DNA of 64,000 nucleotides from Fibrobacter succinogenes. Its GTDB lineage: Bacteria > Fibrobacterota > Fibrobacteria > Fibrobacterales > Fibrobacteraceae. The translations under genes were made by a program, and so were the position numbers. Positions 42,371 to 50,212 of the stretch are shown piece after piece. Numbering within the stretch: the stretch's first letter is position 1; each line of letters starts with the position of its first letter. The stretch lies in contig CACWJY010000016.1 in assembly GCA_902761355.1 (NCBI GenBank), positions 62,001 to 126,000 on the forward strand, in the 5' to 3' direction. A model generated the notes under the pieces. It ran no database searches and had not been told where the DNA came from. It saw only the letters and a program-made list of their open reading frames with translations.

Positions 42371-42456
42371 CCATTGAATAAAAACTAATGACTAACGACC
42401 AAAACAATTCTATCTTTGGGCCATCACATTCGCGCATTCCGCGCACCGGAGACCTT

Positions 42457-43296
42457 ATGGCAGCACTCATCCTCGACGGCAAGGCTCTTGCCAAGACCAC
42501 AGAAGAAGAACTCAGCGCTCGCGTCGCAAAGCTCAAAGAAAAGACGGGCAAGACCCCGATTCTTGCGACAATTCTCGTAGGCGACGATCCCGCATCGGCC
42601 ACATACGTCAAGATGAAGGGCAACGCCTGCGCCCGCGTGGGCATGGAAAGCATCCGCGTGGTTCTCCCCAAGAACACTACCACCGAAGAGCTGCTGAACA
42701 AGATCCAGGAACTCAACGAAAATCGCGACGTGCATGGCATTTTGCTGCAGCACCCGGTTCCGCGCCATATCGACGAACGCGCCGCTTTCGAAGCGATTGA
42801 CGCCCGCAAGGACGTGGACGGCGTGACCTGCCTCGGCTTTGGCCGCATGGCCATGGGCGAACCCGCCTACGGATGTGCGACACCTGCCGGCATCATGCGT
42901 CTGCTGAAGGCCTACAACATCCCGCTCGCAGGCAAGCACGCCGTAGTCGTGGGCCGTAGCGCCATCTTGGGCAAGCCCATGGCACTCATGCTCCTGAACG
43001 CAGACTGCACCGTGACTATCTGCCACAGCAAAACGCAGAACCTCCCCGAATACGTGAAGCAGGCGGACATCCTGGTGGGTGCCGTCGGCAAGCCGGAATT
43101 CATCAAGAAGGAATGGATCAAGCAGGGCGCCGTTGTGGTCGACGCCGGTTACCATCCGGGTGGCGTGGGCGATATCGAAAAGGGCCTCGACGACGTAGCA
43201 TCTGCCTACACCCCGGTTCCGGGCGGCGTAGGTCCTATGACCATCAACACCCTCATCTACCAGAGCGTGGAATCCGGCGAAAAATATTTGGGCTAA
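42457..43296 (+). CDS. folD: Bifunctional methylenetetrahydrofolate dehydrogenase/cyclohydrolase
   Basis: This 279-residue enzyme interconverts methylene-, methenyl- and formyl-tetrahydrofolate in one-carbon metabolism. It has the family features [14 protein letters not shown] (catalytic Lys and Tyr region), [17 protein letters not shown] and the NADP-binding [14 protein letters not shown], with [10 protein letters not shown] near the end. I use ATG 42457 (GGAG just upstream); the frame is open from 42388, but the extra 23 residues are not homologous to the family. Confidence 0.95.
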   Translation: MAALILDGKALAKTTEEELSARVAKLKEKTGKTPILATILVGDDPASATYVKMKGNACARVGMESIRVVLPKNTTTEELLNKIQELNENRDVHGILLQHPVPRHIDERAAFEAIDARKDVDGVTCLGFGRMAMGEPAYGCATPAGIMRLLKAYNIPLAGKHAVVVGRSAILGKPMALMLLNADCTVTICHSKTQNLPEYVKQADILVGAVGKPEFIKKEWIKQGAVVVDAGYHPGGVGDIEKGLDDVASAYTPVPGGVGPMTINTLIYQSVESGEKYLG

Positions 43297-43616
43297 CGCC
43301 TAGTGCGTTCCAGTTCGACGGCGTCTGTTTCGGCGGAGTTTGGCGAAAGCATCCCTTTCATCACATCGCCGACAAATTCAGCGCCGACCCCGATAAGGGT
43401 CCCGACGGTAGAATCATTAGAATACTCGCGACTGTCCATCTTGGCGGTCGCTTCTTTCATGGCAGACTTTTCGTTTTCCTTAGGGTCCGCATAAACAATC
43501 GGCCCTTTCTTGTTGCCCAAATCAATAGAGTCGGCAGCAGTAGGCGCTTTCTTTTGCACGAGCTGCGCACAAGCGATACCCGCGAGCATAAATACGGTCA
43601 ATCCAAGAAACTTCAT
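43293..43616 (-). CDS. Small secreted protein (107 aa)
   Basis: It has a signal peptide ([18 protein letters not shown]) and about 90 polar residues with a glycine-rich hydrophobic patch ([20 protein letters not shown]) near the C-terminus. No family recognised. The Ile-Ala-Cys could be a lipobox with the chain anchored at Cys 16. Start at ATG 43616; the reading from 43646 adds ten residues without a ribosome site. Its stop overlaps the folD stop region by four bases on the other strand. Confidence 0.65.
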   Translation of the reverse strand: MKFLGLTVFMLAGIACAQLVQKKAPTAADSIDLGNKKGPIVYADPKENEKSAMKEATAKMDSREYSNDSTVGTLIGVGAEFVGDVMKGMLSPNSAETDAVELERTRR

Positions 43617-43673
43617 TTTTACACCCTTCCGTGCAAAATATAGCAAGAGCTGGGATTACCGAACCGGAATTCG

Positions 43674-44654
43674 CTAGAATTTAGCCAAGAACTCCTTAGC
43701 ATCGCAACTCATAACGATGTCTCCAAGCAACGCACGCAGACGTTCCAAATCAGGGTGACCTTCGCGCTCAAAAACAACCACCTTCTTAAAGCGCTCACGA
43801 TGCCGCAGCAAAAACTCCAGATTGTTCATGTCGCTCTTAGGGAATCCGTAGCCCAAGAAATAGATTTCCTGTGCATTCTTCAGGTAATAATCCGCCTTGC
43901 TCCACAACAAGTTAAACAAGCTCCCGCGTAAAAAGGATTCCTTGGCGTGCGCCATCGGGATATAGATGGGTGTATCTTCGCGGTATATCGGGAAGCTGCG
44001 GTCGCATGGTTCCACCTGGCACACGTTCTTTAAATCGAGCGGATCAGAGGCCCCCTTGACCGGGTACCAGTTCAAGGAGCCATGCAACTTGATTAAGTCT
44101 ACCGTCTGACCTTTAGGAGCGCGAACCGCAGAACGGTCGGCCGGATCGATGCGCACGCCATAATCGACAGCAACATTCGAACTCATTTCGGAATCATCGG
44201 CAATGACATCTTCTATAAGCGTATCGTAATTAAAGCTCAGCAACAGGGTGTCGCGGAAACCCTCGCCAGGGCAATTGACACAACCACTCAAGAACTTGCG
44301 GAGCACCGCGGCAGACTTAACATCGACAGCGTGGTCATGGCGAATGGCTCCGGCAATAAAGCGAAGCAGTTCAAAACGCAGGCTGGAATGATAAAGGCTC
44401 TCACGCACCCCCGGAAAAATCTGCGCCGAAAGAATCGAAGTCGAAAGGGTCTCGATGTTCAGATACTCGGCCTGATTATTGCAAAGTTCCAAAAAACGCC
44501 TGCAGTAGTCCCGCAAGTGCGGGAACTCGTCCGAAATTCCAAAGGGAATCAGTTCGTTCAAGTCTCGCAGCGTAGGCATCTGCGGACAAAAAGACTTGCT
44601 GAATCCGGAACCCAGCACAAAAATGCGGCGATATGTACTTGAAGCAATTTCCAT
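43674..44654 (-). CDS. SIR2-like domain protein
   Basis: This 326-residue protein has a SIR2_2-type fold: RIFVLGSGFSKSF at the N-terminus (NAD-binding Gly motif), LSFNYDTLIEDV, LIKLHGSLNW and YFLGYGFPKSD. Such proteins lack the zinc module of deacetylases and many cleave NAD as effectors in anti-phage systems (Thoeris ThsA, DSR, others). There is no second domain (no TIR, SLOG, MCC) and no obvious partner gene: the neighbours are a small secreted protein and a phosphatase. It could be a solitary defence protein or a housekeeping NADase; sequence cannot decide. Confidence 0.85.
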   Translation of the reverse strand: MEIASSTYRRIFVLGSGFSKSFCPQMPTLRDLNELIPFGISDEFPHLRDYCRRFLELCNNQAEYLNIETLSTSILSAQIFPGVRESLYHSSLRFELLRFIAGAIRHDHAVDVKSAAVLRKFLSGCVNCPGEGFRDTLLLSFNYDTLIEDVIADDSEMSSNVAVDYGVRIDPADRSAVRAPKGQTVDLIKLHGSLNWYPVKGASDPLDLKNVCQVEPCDRSFPIYREDTPIYIPMAHAKESFLRGSLFNLLWSKADYYLKNAQEIYFLGYGFPKSDMNNLEFLLRHRERFKKVVVFEREGHPDLERLRALLGDIVMSCDAKEFLAKF

Positions 44655-44707
44655 ACCCCTAATGTATATTAATAATTTGGAAATTGGAATTCAAAAATTC
44701 AGATTTT

Positions 44708-45385
44708 TTAAAAAACAAGCCAACCGGTTTCAAGCCCAGTCACAGGAAGAATTCGTCTTACATTCTTCTGCGCATCAGTAACTACAGCCATTCCCGTAAG
44801 AAAGTTCATCCAACGCTTAGGCGAAAACGTCATCTTGCAAAAATGCGTCAGGCACGGCACCACCCAGGCATCATGCGTCGCGAAAATGTTGAAGCGCGCG
44901 GAGCCCTTCTCGAGCATCATCGCAAGCATTTCTTCGGAGCGCGCGGCCAGAGGGTAAAAAGCTTCACGCATGCCGCGCGCCTTTTGGGCAGCCTCGTTTT
45001 GCAGCCATTCGCAAATTCCTTCGTAAAAGCCCTCACGCAACACTTGAGTGTACTTGTCGTAATCCTGAACAAAGTATTCAGCAAGCGAGTCAAGCTTTTC
45101 AATATGCGGAGTTTCAACGCCGCGGCCCTTGCCAATAAATTCAGCGGTTTCTACGCAGCGCCCTACCGGGCTAGAAAAAAAGCAGATGTCACCTTCGGCG
45201 GGGATGCACCTGCCAAGAGTCAAAGCCTGTTCGCGACCGCGATCCGTAAGGCCCACATGCGCACCAAAATCAGGGTCGTCAGGCGTTATGTGGTTGCGTT
45301 CGCCATGGCGAACCAACAAAAACACGCGTTCATCAGAAGCAAGCGACGCGAAAAAGGACGATGAAGAAACAAAGTCGTTGTTCAT
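44708..45385 (-). CDS. Histidine phosphatase family protein
   Basis: This 225-residue protein has the phosphoglycerate-mutase-type catalytic motif LLVRHGERN, a second conserved Arg in SSPVGRCVETAEFI and the second His in IFATHDAWV. It is a phosphatase of unknown substrate; the second half is not like the metabolic mutases. Its ATG (45383-45385) is immediately before the stop codon of the PAP2 gene, so it is translated from the same transcript. Confidence 0.9.
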   Translation of the reverse strand: MNNDFVSSSSFFASLASDERVFLLVRHGERNHITPDDPDFGAHVGLTDRGREQALTLGRCIPAEGDICFFSSPVGRCVETAEFIGKGRGVETPHIEKLDSLAEYFVQDYDKYTQVLREGFYEGICEWLQNEAAQKARGMREAFYPLAARSEEMLAMMLEKGSARFNIFATHDAWVVPCLTHFCKMTFSPKRWMNFLTGMAVVTDAQKNVRRILPVTGLETGWLVF

Positions 45386-45931
45386 TTAAATCCCGAGCAT
45401 TCCTGAAATAGGAACCCAAATCGCATGCGCAATTGCGAAACTCAAGACGCCTAGCAAAAATCCGCAAATAATATCCGTAAGCCAATGCACGCCAAAGTAC
45501 ACGCGCAAAAGCCCCCACGTAAGCGGCAAGAGCATCATCACCCAACCATACTGTGGCACCGCATAAAACACGGCCGATGCCACCGCCAAATTATTCATGG
45601 TATGGCCAGAAGGAAAACTGTACTTATCGAGCGGCGGAACTTCAGCCTTAATCTGCGGATTAGCAGCAAAGGGTCTCGGGCGCTTGGTAGAAAGCTTTAC
45701 ACCCTCGTACAACGCAAGCGACACCACCACAGCAATCAGCGCCTGTACCAGAATCGGCCAAAAGCTAGACCATCCCAAATGCAAAAAAAGAACCAGTGCA
45801 AAAACGCCCCAAATATAGCCGTCGCCCAGGCGCACATAAAACTTGAGGAACTTCGTCGTCTTCTCGGAAAAATGCCGGTTGGTCCAATAGACCGAAACCC
45901 GGTTGTCAAATGCTGCAATTTTCTTGAACAT
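45386..45931 (-). CDS. PAP2-family membrane phosphatase
   Basis: This 181-residue protein has five or six predicted helices and the three motifs of PAP2 lipid phosphatases: KLSTKRPRP, FPSGHT and LRVYFGVHWLTDI. It probably dephosphorylates undecaprenyl diphosphate or a phosphatidic acid. I start at ATG 45931 (MFKKIAAFDNRVSVYW); the frame is open to 46300, but that part is antisense to ackA and not homologous. It is divergent from ackA and its start lies inside the proposed ackA promoter. Confidence 0.9.
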   Translation of the reverse strand: MFKKIAAFDNRVSVYWTNRHFSEKTTKFLKFYVRLGDGYIWGVFALVLFLHLGWSSFWPILVQALIAVVVSLALYEGVKLSTKRPRPFAANPQIKAEVPPLDKYSFPSGHTMNNLAVASAVFYAVPQYGWVMMLLPLTWGLLRVYFGVHWLTDIICGFLLGVLSFAIAHAIWVPISGMLGI

Positions 45932-45970
45932 CGGGGTAAATGTAGTTAATAAAATTCCTATTTTATTAAC
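45924..45970 (+). promoter_or_regulatory. Possible ackA promoter with perfect 26-base operator-like palindrome
   Basis: TTGAAC (45924-45929), 17 bases, TAATAA (45947-45952). Over the -10 and start region lies a perfect inverted repeat: GTTAATAAAAT (45945-45955), TCCT, ATTTTATTAAC (45960-45970). Symmetry and position suggest a dimeric regulator; it could also shape the mRNA 5' end. Confidence 0.5.
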
Positions 45971-45995
45971 CGTTAAAACAAAAAAGGAAACTACA

Positions 45996-47168
45996 ATGCG
46001 TGTACTCGTACTTAACTGCGGCAGCTCTTCAGTGAAGTTCGCTGTCATCGACACCCAGACCAAAGAATCCATCTCTAGCGGCCTCGTCGAAAATATCGGC
46101 GTGAACGGCCACGTCAAAGCCAAGGGCCCCGAAGGCAATATCGACTTCAATTTCGACTGCCCGACGCATGCCGAAGCCGTTGCCGAAGTGCAGAAGTTCC
46201 TCGCCGAACAGAAACTCACCGACACCATCGAAGCCATCGGCCACCGCGTGGTGCACGGCGGCAAGTATGTGAAGAGCGAAAAGGTGACGCAGGAAGTCAT
46301 CGACTACATCCGCAGCATCACGCTGTTCGCCCCGCTGCATGAACCCGCACACGCCACCGGTATGGAATGTGCCACCAAGTTCTTCCCGGGCCTCCCGCAG
46401 GTCGCCGTGTTCGACACCGCCTTCCACCAGACCATGCCGCGCAAGGCCTACCTCTACGGCATCCCCTACAAGTTCTACGAAGAAGACAAGATCCGCCGCT
46501 ACGGCGCCCACGGCACAAGCCACCGTTTCGTGACCGGCGAAGCCGCCAAGATCCTCGGCAAGAAGCCGGAAGACTGCTGCTTCATTACCGCTCACCTCGG
46601 TAACGGTTCCAGCTGCTCCGCCATTTTGAACGGCCAGTGCGTAGACACCACCATGGGCTTCACCCCGCTCGAGGGCCTCATCATGGGCACCCGCTCCGGA
46701 AGCATCGACCCGGCCGTACTCTTCTTCATCAGCAAAAAATACGGCTACGACATCGACCGCCTCGACAAGCTCGTGAACAAGGAATCGGGCCTCCTCGGCC
46801 TCTCCGGACTCAGCAACGACATGCGCACTTTGACGCAGGCCGCAAGCGAAGGCCACGTCGGCGCACAGATCGCCCTCGAAACGTTCGCCTACAGGCTCAC
46901 CCGCGAAATCGGCGGCATCGCCATGGCACTCCCGCGCATCGACGCGCTCGTATTCACCGGCGGTATCGGCGAGAACAGCAAGCTTGTCCGCAAGATGGCG
47001 ATGGACAACCTCAAGATTCTCGGTTACCAGATCGACGAAGCCCGCAACGAAAAGAACGGCAAGGAATCCGGCCACATCATCAGTAAGGATGGCACCCCGA
47101 CCGCCATGGTCGTCGCCACCAACGAAGAACTGCTGATTGCGCTCGACACCGAAGCTCTGGTGAAGTGA
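45996..47168 (+). CDS. ackA: Acetate kinase
   Basis: This 390-residue enzyme makes ATP from acetyl phosphate in fermentation. It has VLNCGSSSVKF, HRVVHGG, FDTAFHQTMPRKAYLY (split: VFDTAFHQTMP), YGAHGTSHRFV, HLGNGSS and FTGGIGENS, all standard AckA motifs. Start ATG 45996 with AAAAAGGAAA upstream; the open frame reaches back to 45903 without homology. The usual partner pta is not adjacent. Codon use is GC-rich compared with surrounding accessory genes, as expected for a highly expressed gene. A strong terminator follows. Confidence 0.97.
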   Translation: MRVLVLNCGSSSVKFAVIDTQTKESISSGLVENIGVNGHVKAKGPEGNIDFNFDCPTHAEAVAEVQKFLAEQKLTDTIEAIGHRVVHGGKYVKSEKVTQEVIDYIRSITLFAPLHEPAHATGMECATKFFPGLPQVAVFDTAFHQTMPRKAYLYGIPYKFYEEDKIRRYGAHGTSHRFVTGEAAKILGKKPEDCCFITAHLGNGSSCSAILNGQCVDTTMGFTPLEGLIMGTRSGSIDPAVLFFISKKYGYDIDRLDKLVNKESGLLGLSGLSNDMRTLTQAASEGHVGAQIALETFAYRLTREIGGIAMALPRIDALVFTGGIGENSKLVRKMAMDNLKILGYQIDEARNEKNGKESGHIISKDGTPTAMVVATNEELLIALDTEALVK

Positions 47169-47176
47169 CGCGCAGC

Positions 47177-47211
47177 GTCATCCTGAGCAACCAATAGGCT
47201 GCGAAGGATCC
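47177..47211. repeat. Intergenic repeat of the GTCATCCTGAGC...GAAGGATCC type
   Basis: The bases just after ackA resemble a common bacterial intergenic repeat with imperfect inverted ends (GTCATCCTGAGC and GCGAAGGATCC). Only one copy is in the window, so this rests on recognition only. Confidence 0.4.
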
Positions 47212-47225
47212 AATCGCAAATTATT

Positions 47226-47253
47226 AAAAAGCCCCGCAGAAGCGGGGCTTTTT
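47226..47253. terminator. Bidirectional terminator between ackA and the Ig-repeat gene
   Basis: AAAAAGCCCCGC-AGAA-GCGGGGCTTTTT, a perfect 12-base stem, serves both the ackA (plus) and the convergent 47305 gene (minus). Confidence 0.9.
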
Positions 47254-47304
47254 AATGTTTATAAGAAACCCCCGACCAAGTCGAGTCGGGGTATCAATTG
47301 CTAG

Positions 47305-50010
47305 TTATTTAATCGTCCATCTCTGCTTGTTCACTTGCAGAATCTTGCGACCCTGCACCTGAGCAGCAGCGTTACGGACATCCGCTTCGCTTACTGGAAG
47401 CTTGGCCTTCCACATCACGCGGCCCTGCAAGTCGATCATTGCCGCAGTACCACGGTCAGCAAGGATTGCATTCTGCCACGAGGCCTTCGGAGAAGCAAGC
47501 ATCGGCTTGATCGAAGTCGGATCGGGGCTCGTAATCAAACGGAGGACACAAGTAGCAGAATCGGTAGCATCATGCGCCCAGATAGACAGAGGAAGCACCG
47601 TTCCTGCTTCAAGCTTCACATTTTCCTTTGTCTTTACAACCAAGAGATTTCCCTTAATTTCCCATTCAAGCTTTTTCTCAATCGAAAGGTTCGATGTTAC
47701 GGAGAATGTCAGAGAATCTCCATCGGGGTCATACAGATAGACGCTCAAGTCCACCGTATCGAGCAGGACCTCCTTGGCACCCACATACAATGTATCGACA
47801 TTCTTTCTCGCCATGGGCTTATCATCGGTACATGCAATTTTTGCCGGAATAGCAAGTTCAGTCGAAGCACCCTGCGTATCAGAAGCAATCAAAATAACCT
47901 TAGCATCACCACAGGCGTTCGTGACAGATGTAATCAACAGGCTTCCACCACTGATTACAGGAGCAAGCAGGCTATCGTCGCTTCTTACCTTAAAGGTCAA
48001 TGCAGACGGCTTAGTGGAATCATCCACAAACCAACTCTGAACTTCCGCCTTGGTGTATTTCTTAGAGCCTTTAAAGTCTTCGGGAAGGTCAGCAAGACGG
48101 TTTCCCACCGTATCGGCAACGCCTTCTACAACCGTCGGAGCCTTGTTCTTATAGACAACCGTGAGGGTAACCACAGCCGGTTCCGAGGTATCGCCTTCGG
48201 CATTGACAACATAATACATGAAGGTATCTTCGCCTTCTTCGGAGCCCGCTTCATAAGTAAACGAGCCGTCCTCGGCAACAGTGACCTTACCTTCAATGGC
48301 TTCGTCATACAGATAAGCCTTCAAAGTAGACTTGCCGTCGGGATTCTTGTCGTTTGCAAGCAGGCCCTTCTTCGCATCAATCTTATTCACAGAATCCTGA
48401 ACTACCTTGTAGGAATCTTCCTTAGCAACCGGAGGATCAGCCACCGGGAGAACCTTCACATAGAAGTGAACGCTAGCAGTATCCTTATTGTCGACAGCAA
48501 ACAAGGTCACCTTGGCAACACCATTTGCATCGGCAATAGAAGAAAGTTCCACCACATGGTTGGTCTTTATCGTACCGTACTCAGCCTTCAGGACTCCACT
48601 CGTCTTCACCTGAATTTCAAGGCCAGTTTCAGCCGCATCAGGATCGCTGAACACGAGGCTTTCCAAAGGAATCTTCACCAAGGCCGTCTCAAAGTCTTCG
48701 TTCAACTCCAAGGTATCGCCCAACTTGTAGCTGCCTTCATCGTCAAGAGTCAAGACAGGGTCATTCTGAACGACCTGAATCGGGTCATCCACATTGGTCA
48801 CGCGGATCGTCACCTTAGCTTCATTACTGGTCTTCACTTCGTAATCCGGGTCTGCGCTTCGGGCATCTTCCGTCAACACGTAAGTAAAGAAGTCAACACC
48901 ATAGAAATCTTTTTCCGGAGTATAGGTAAACATCCCTGATTCCCCATCAAAGGTCAAGGTACCATGGGCCGGTTCCGTCACCACCGTTGCCGTATAGGTA
49001 TCACCATCCGGATCGTAGTCGTTACGCATCACGTGATTACTCAAAGTCACCTTGAGAGCCGTTTCTTCCTTGGTTTCATAGGAATCATCGACAGCAACAG
49101 GAGCGTTTTCACGATCCTTTGTCGTGAGTGTCAACTGATAGCTAACCGATTTCTTTGTATCATCCGTAGCCGTAATAGTGACCACAGCATCGCCTTCAGG
49201 ATTGGATCCAGTAACTAGGTTAACCACACCTGTTTTGTTATAGAGCGAATCAGCCAACTTCACAAGGCCCGACTTATCACCAATAATTTTGACGGTGTAT
49301 GATGTGATATCACCATCCGGGTCGGTAAATATTTCGGCAAGATTAAGCTTCAAGGTGTCGCCTTCATTCAAAACACCCTCTTCTTCAGCGGTGTAAGGAG
49401 GCAAAAGCGACGGAGCGAACGTGACGCATTCATCGGCCAAATCAAAATTGGTTATTTCAATCGTGTTGGAAGCAACTGTTGCAGTCGCATGAGTATTCTT
49501 GAAAGTCAGCTGCACTCCCAACTGTTTGGAAGCATTCCACGCAACGGTAGAAGTCGATTTCCACCCCTGCTTAAGATCTGCAAATGCAATGAAGGTCTTC
49601 TTTGCACCCGCAGAAAGTTCGGCACCATAATAGTTGTCGTCAGTAATAGTAGACTGTTTAAAATCGAGGCGGAACGGGGCCGTCGCACTGTATGTCAAGC
49701 ACACGCCCTTGTAAGAGGCCAACGAAACAGCCACATCCTTATATGTAGTAGCGTTCTGCTCCCACGTAAAGCCAAAACCGGCTCCATTCGAGGTTTTTCC
49801 TTCCTTTGCAGTAAGGACTGTAAGGCGACTCGTCTCCGACCACGCCGCCGAATCTACTGAAGCTCCGGTCCCGTAATCAAACCCATACCAATATGCAGGA
49901 GCCTTGGTTCCAGCCCCCTCACCTTCGGTCCACACCGTAGCGCTAGCCGCATAAGCTGTACCGACCAGAGCACACAAAGCGCCCGTCCACGAAATCATTT
50001 TTTTCATCAT
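47305..50010 (-). CDS. Secreted multi-domain Ig/cadherin-like protein with Fibrobacter C-terminal domain
   Basis: This 901-residue protein has a signal peptide (ISWTGALCALVGTAYAA), an N-terminal CBM-like beta domain (about 25-195, with DLKQGWKSTSTVAW), several bacterial Ig/VCBS-like repeats (units with DPDGD, e.g. NDYDPDGDTYTA, and TFTYTPEKDFYG), and a short basic C-terminal domain (MIDLQGRVMWKAKLP, ILQVNKQRWTIK) of the kind shared by many secreted Fibrobacter proteins and probably used for export or cell attachment. Start ATG 50010 (or 50007) with GAGGT upstream. No catalytic domain seen. Likely surface adhesion to plant fibre. Confidence 0.87.
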   Translation of the reverse strand: MMKKMISWTGALCALVGTAYAASATVWTEGEGAGTKAPAYWYGFDYGTGASVDSAAWSETSRLTVLTAKEGKTSNGAGFGFTWEQNATTYKDVAVSLASYKGVCLTYSATAPFRLDFKQSTITDDNYYGAELSAGAKKTFIAFADLKQGWKSTSTVAWNASKQLGVQLTFKNTHATATVASNTIEITNFDLADECVTFAPSLLPPYTAEEEGVLNEGDTLKLNLAEIFTDPDGDITSYTVKIIGDKSGLVKLADSLYNKTGVVNLVTGSNPEGDAVVTITATDDTKKSVSYQLTLTTKDRENAPVAVDDSYETKEETALKVTLSNHVMRNDYDPDGDTYTATVVTEPAHGTLTFDGESGMFTYTPEKDFYGVDFFTYVLTEDARSADPDYEVKTSNEAKVTIRVTNVDDPIQVVQNDPVLTLDDEGSYKLGDTLELNEDFETALVKIPLESLVFSDPDAAETGLEIQVKTSGVLKAEYGTIKTNHVVELSSIADANGVAKVTLFAVDNKDTASVHFYVKVLPVADPPVAKEDSYKVVQDSVNKIDAKKGLLANDKNPDGKSTLKAYLYDEAIEGKVTVAEDGSFTYEAGSEEGEDTFMYYVVNAEGDTSEPAVVTLTVVYKNKAPTVVEGVADTVGNRLADLPEDFKGSKKYTKAEVQSWFVDDSTKPSALTFKVRSDDSLLAPVISGGSLLITSVTNACGDAKVILIASDTQGASTELAIPAKIACTDDKPMARKNVDTLYVGAKEVLLDTVDLSVYLYDPDGDSLTFSVTSNLSIEKKLEWEIKGNLLVVKTKENVKLEAGTVLPLSIWAHDATDSATCVLRLITSPDPTSIKPMLASPKASWQNAILADRGTAAMIDLQGRVMWKAKLPVSEADVRNAAAQVQGRKILQVNKQRWTIK

Positions 50011-50138
50011 AATAGACCTCTTATGATTTCCCATTTTCATCCATCTTCTCTAAATGTAATATAAAATTAATAATAATGCAAATTGGAATATTACGATTTC
50101 AGGGCTTTCTTGCCCACAAATGTAAATTTTAAGAAACA

Positions 50139-50155
50139 GACTGGAAATCCCAGTC
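50139..50155 (-). terminator. Weak hairpin after the ABC-F gene
   Basis: GACTGG/CCAGTC stem with five-base loop. On the minus strand only an interrupted T-run (TGTTTCTT) follows, on the plus strand a run of T. A second GGGAG/CTCCC hairpin lies nearby (50162-50177). The 202-base gap 50011-50212 otherwise shows only AT-rich sequence. Confidence 0.4.
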
Positions 50156-50212
50156 CGTTTTTTGAGGGAGAAGGCTCCCCCTAACTCTGTTTCATAAATT
50201 CAGGGGCCTAAA

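Noticed and set aside
45932-46300. N-terminal extension of the PAP2 phosphatase
   Set aside because: The extra 123 codons are antisense to ackA and lack membrane helices of the family.
46029-47075. 348-codon minus-strand frame opposite ackA
   Set aside because: Antisense shadow of a GC-rich, strongly conserved gene; no ribosome site and no domain.
47335-48939. 534-codon plus-strand frame opposite the Ig-repeat gene
   Set aside because: No signal peptide or domain, and the minus-strand protein accounts for the whole region.
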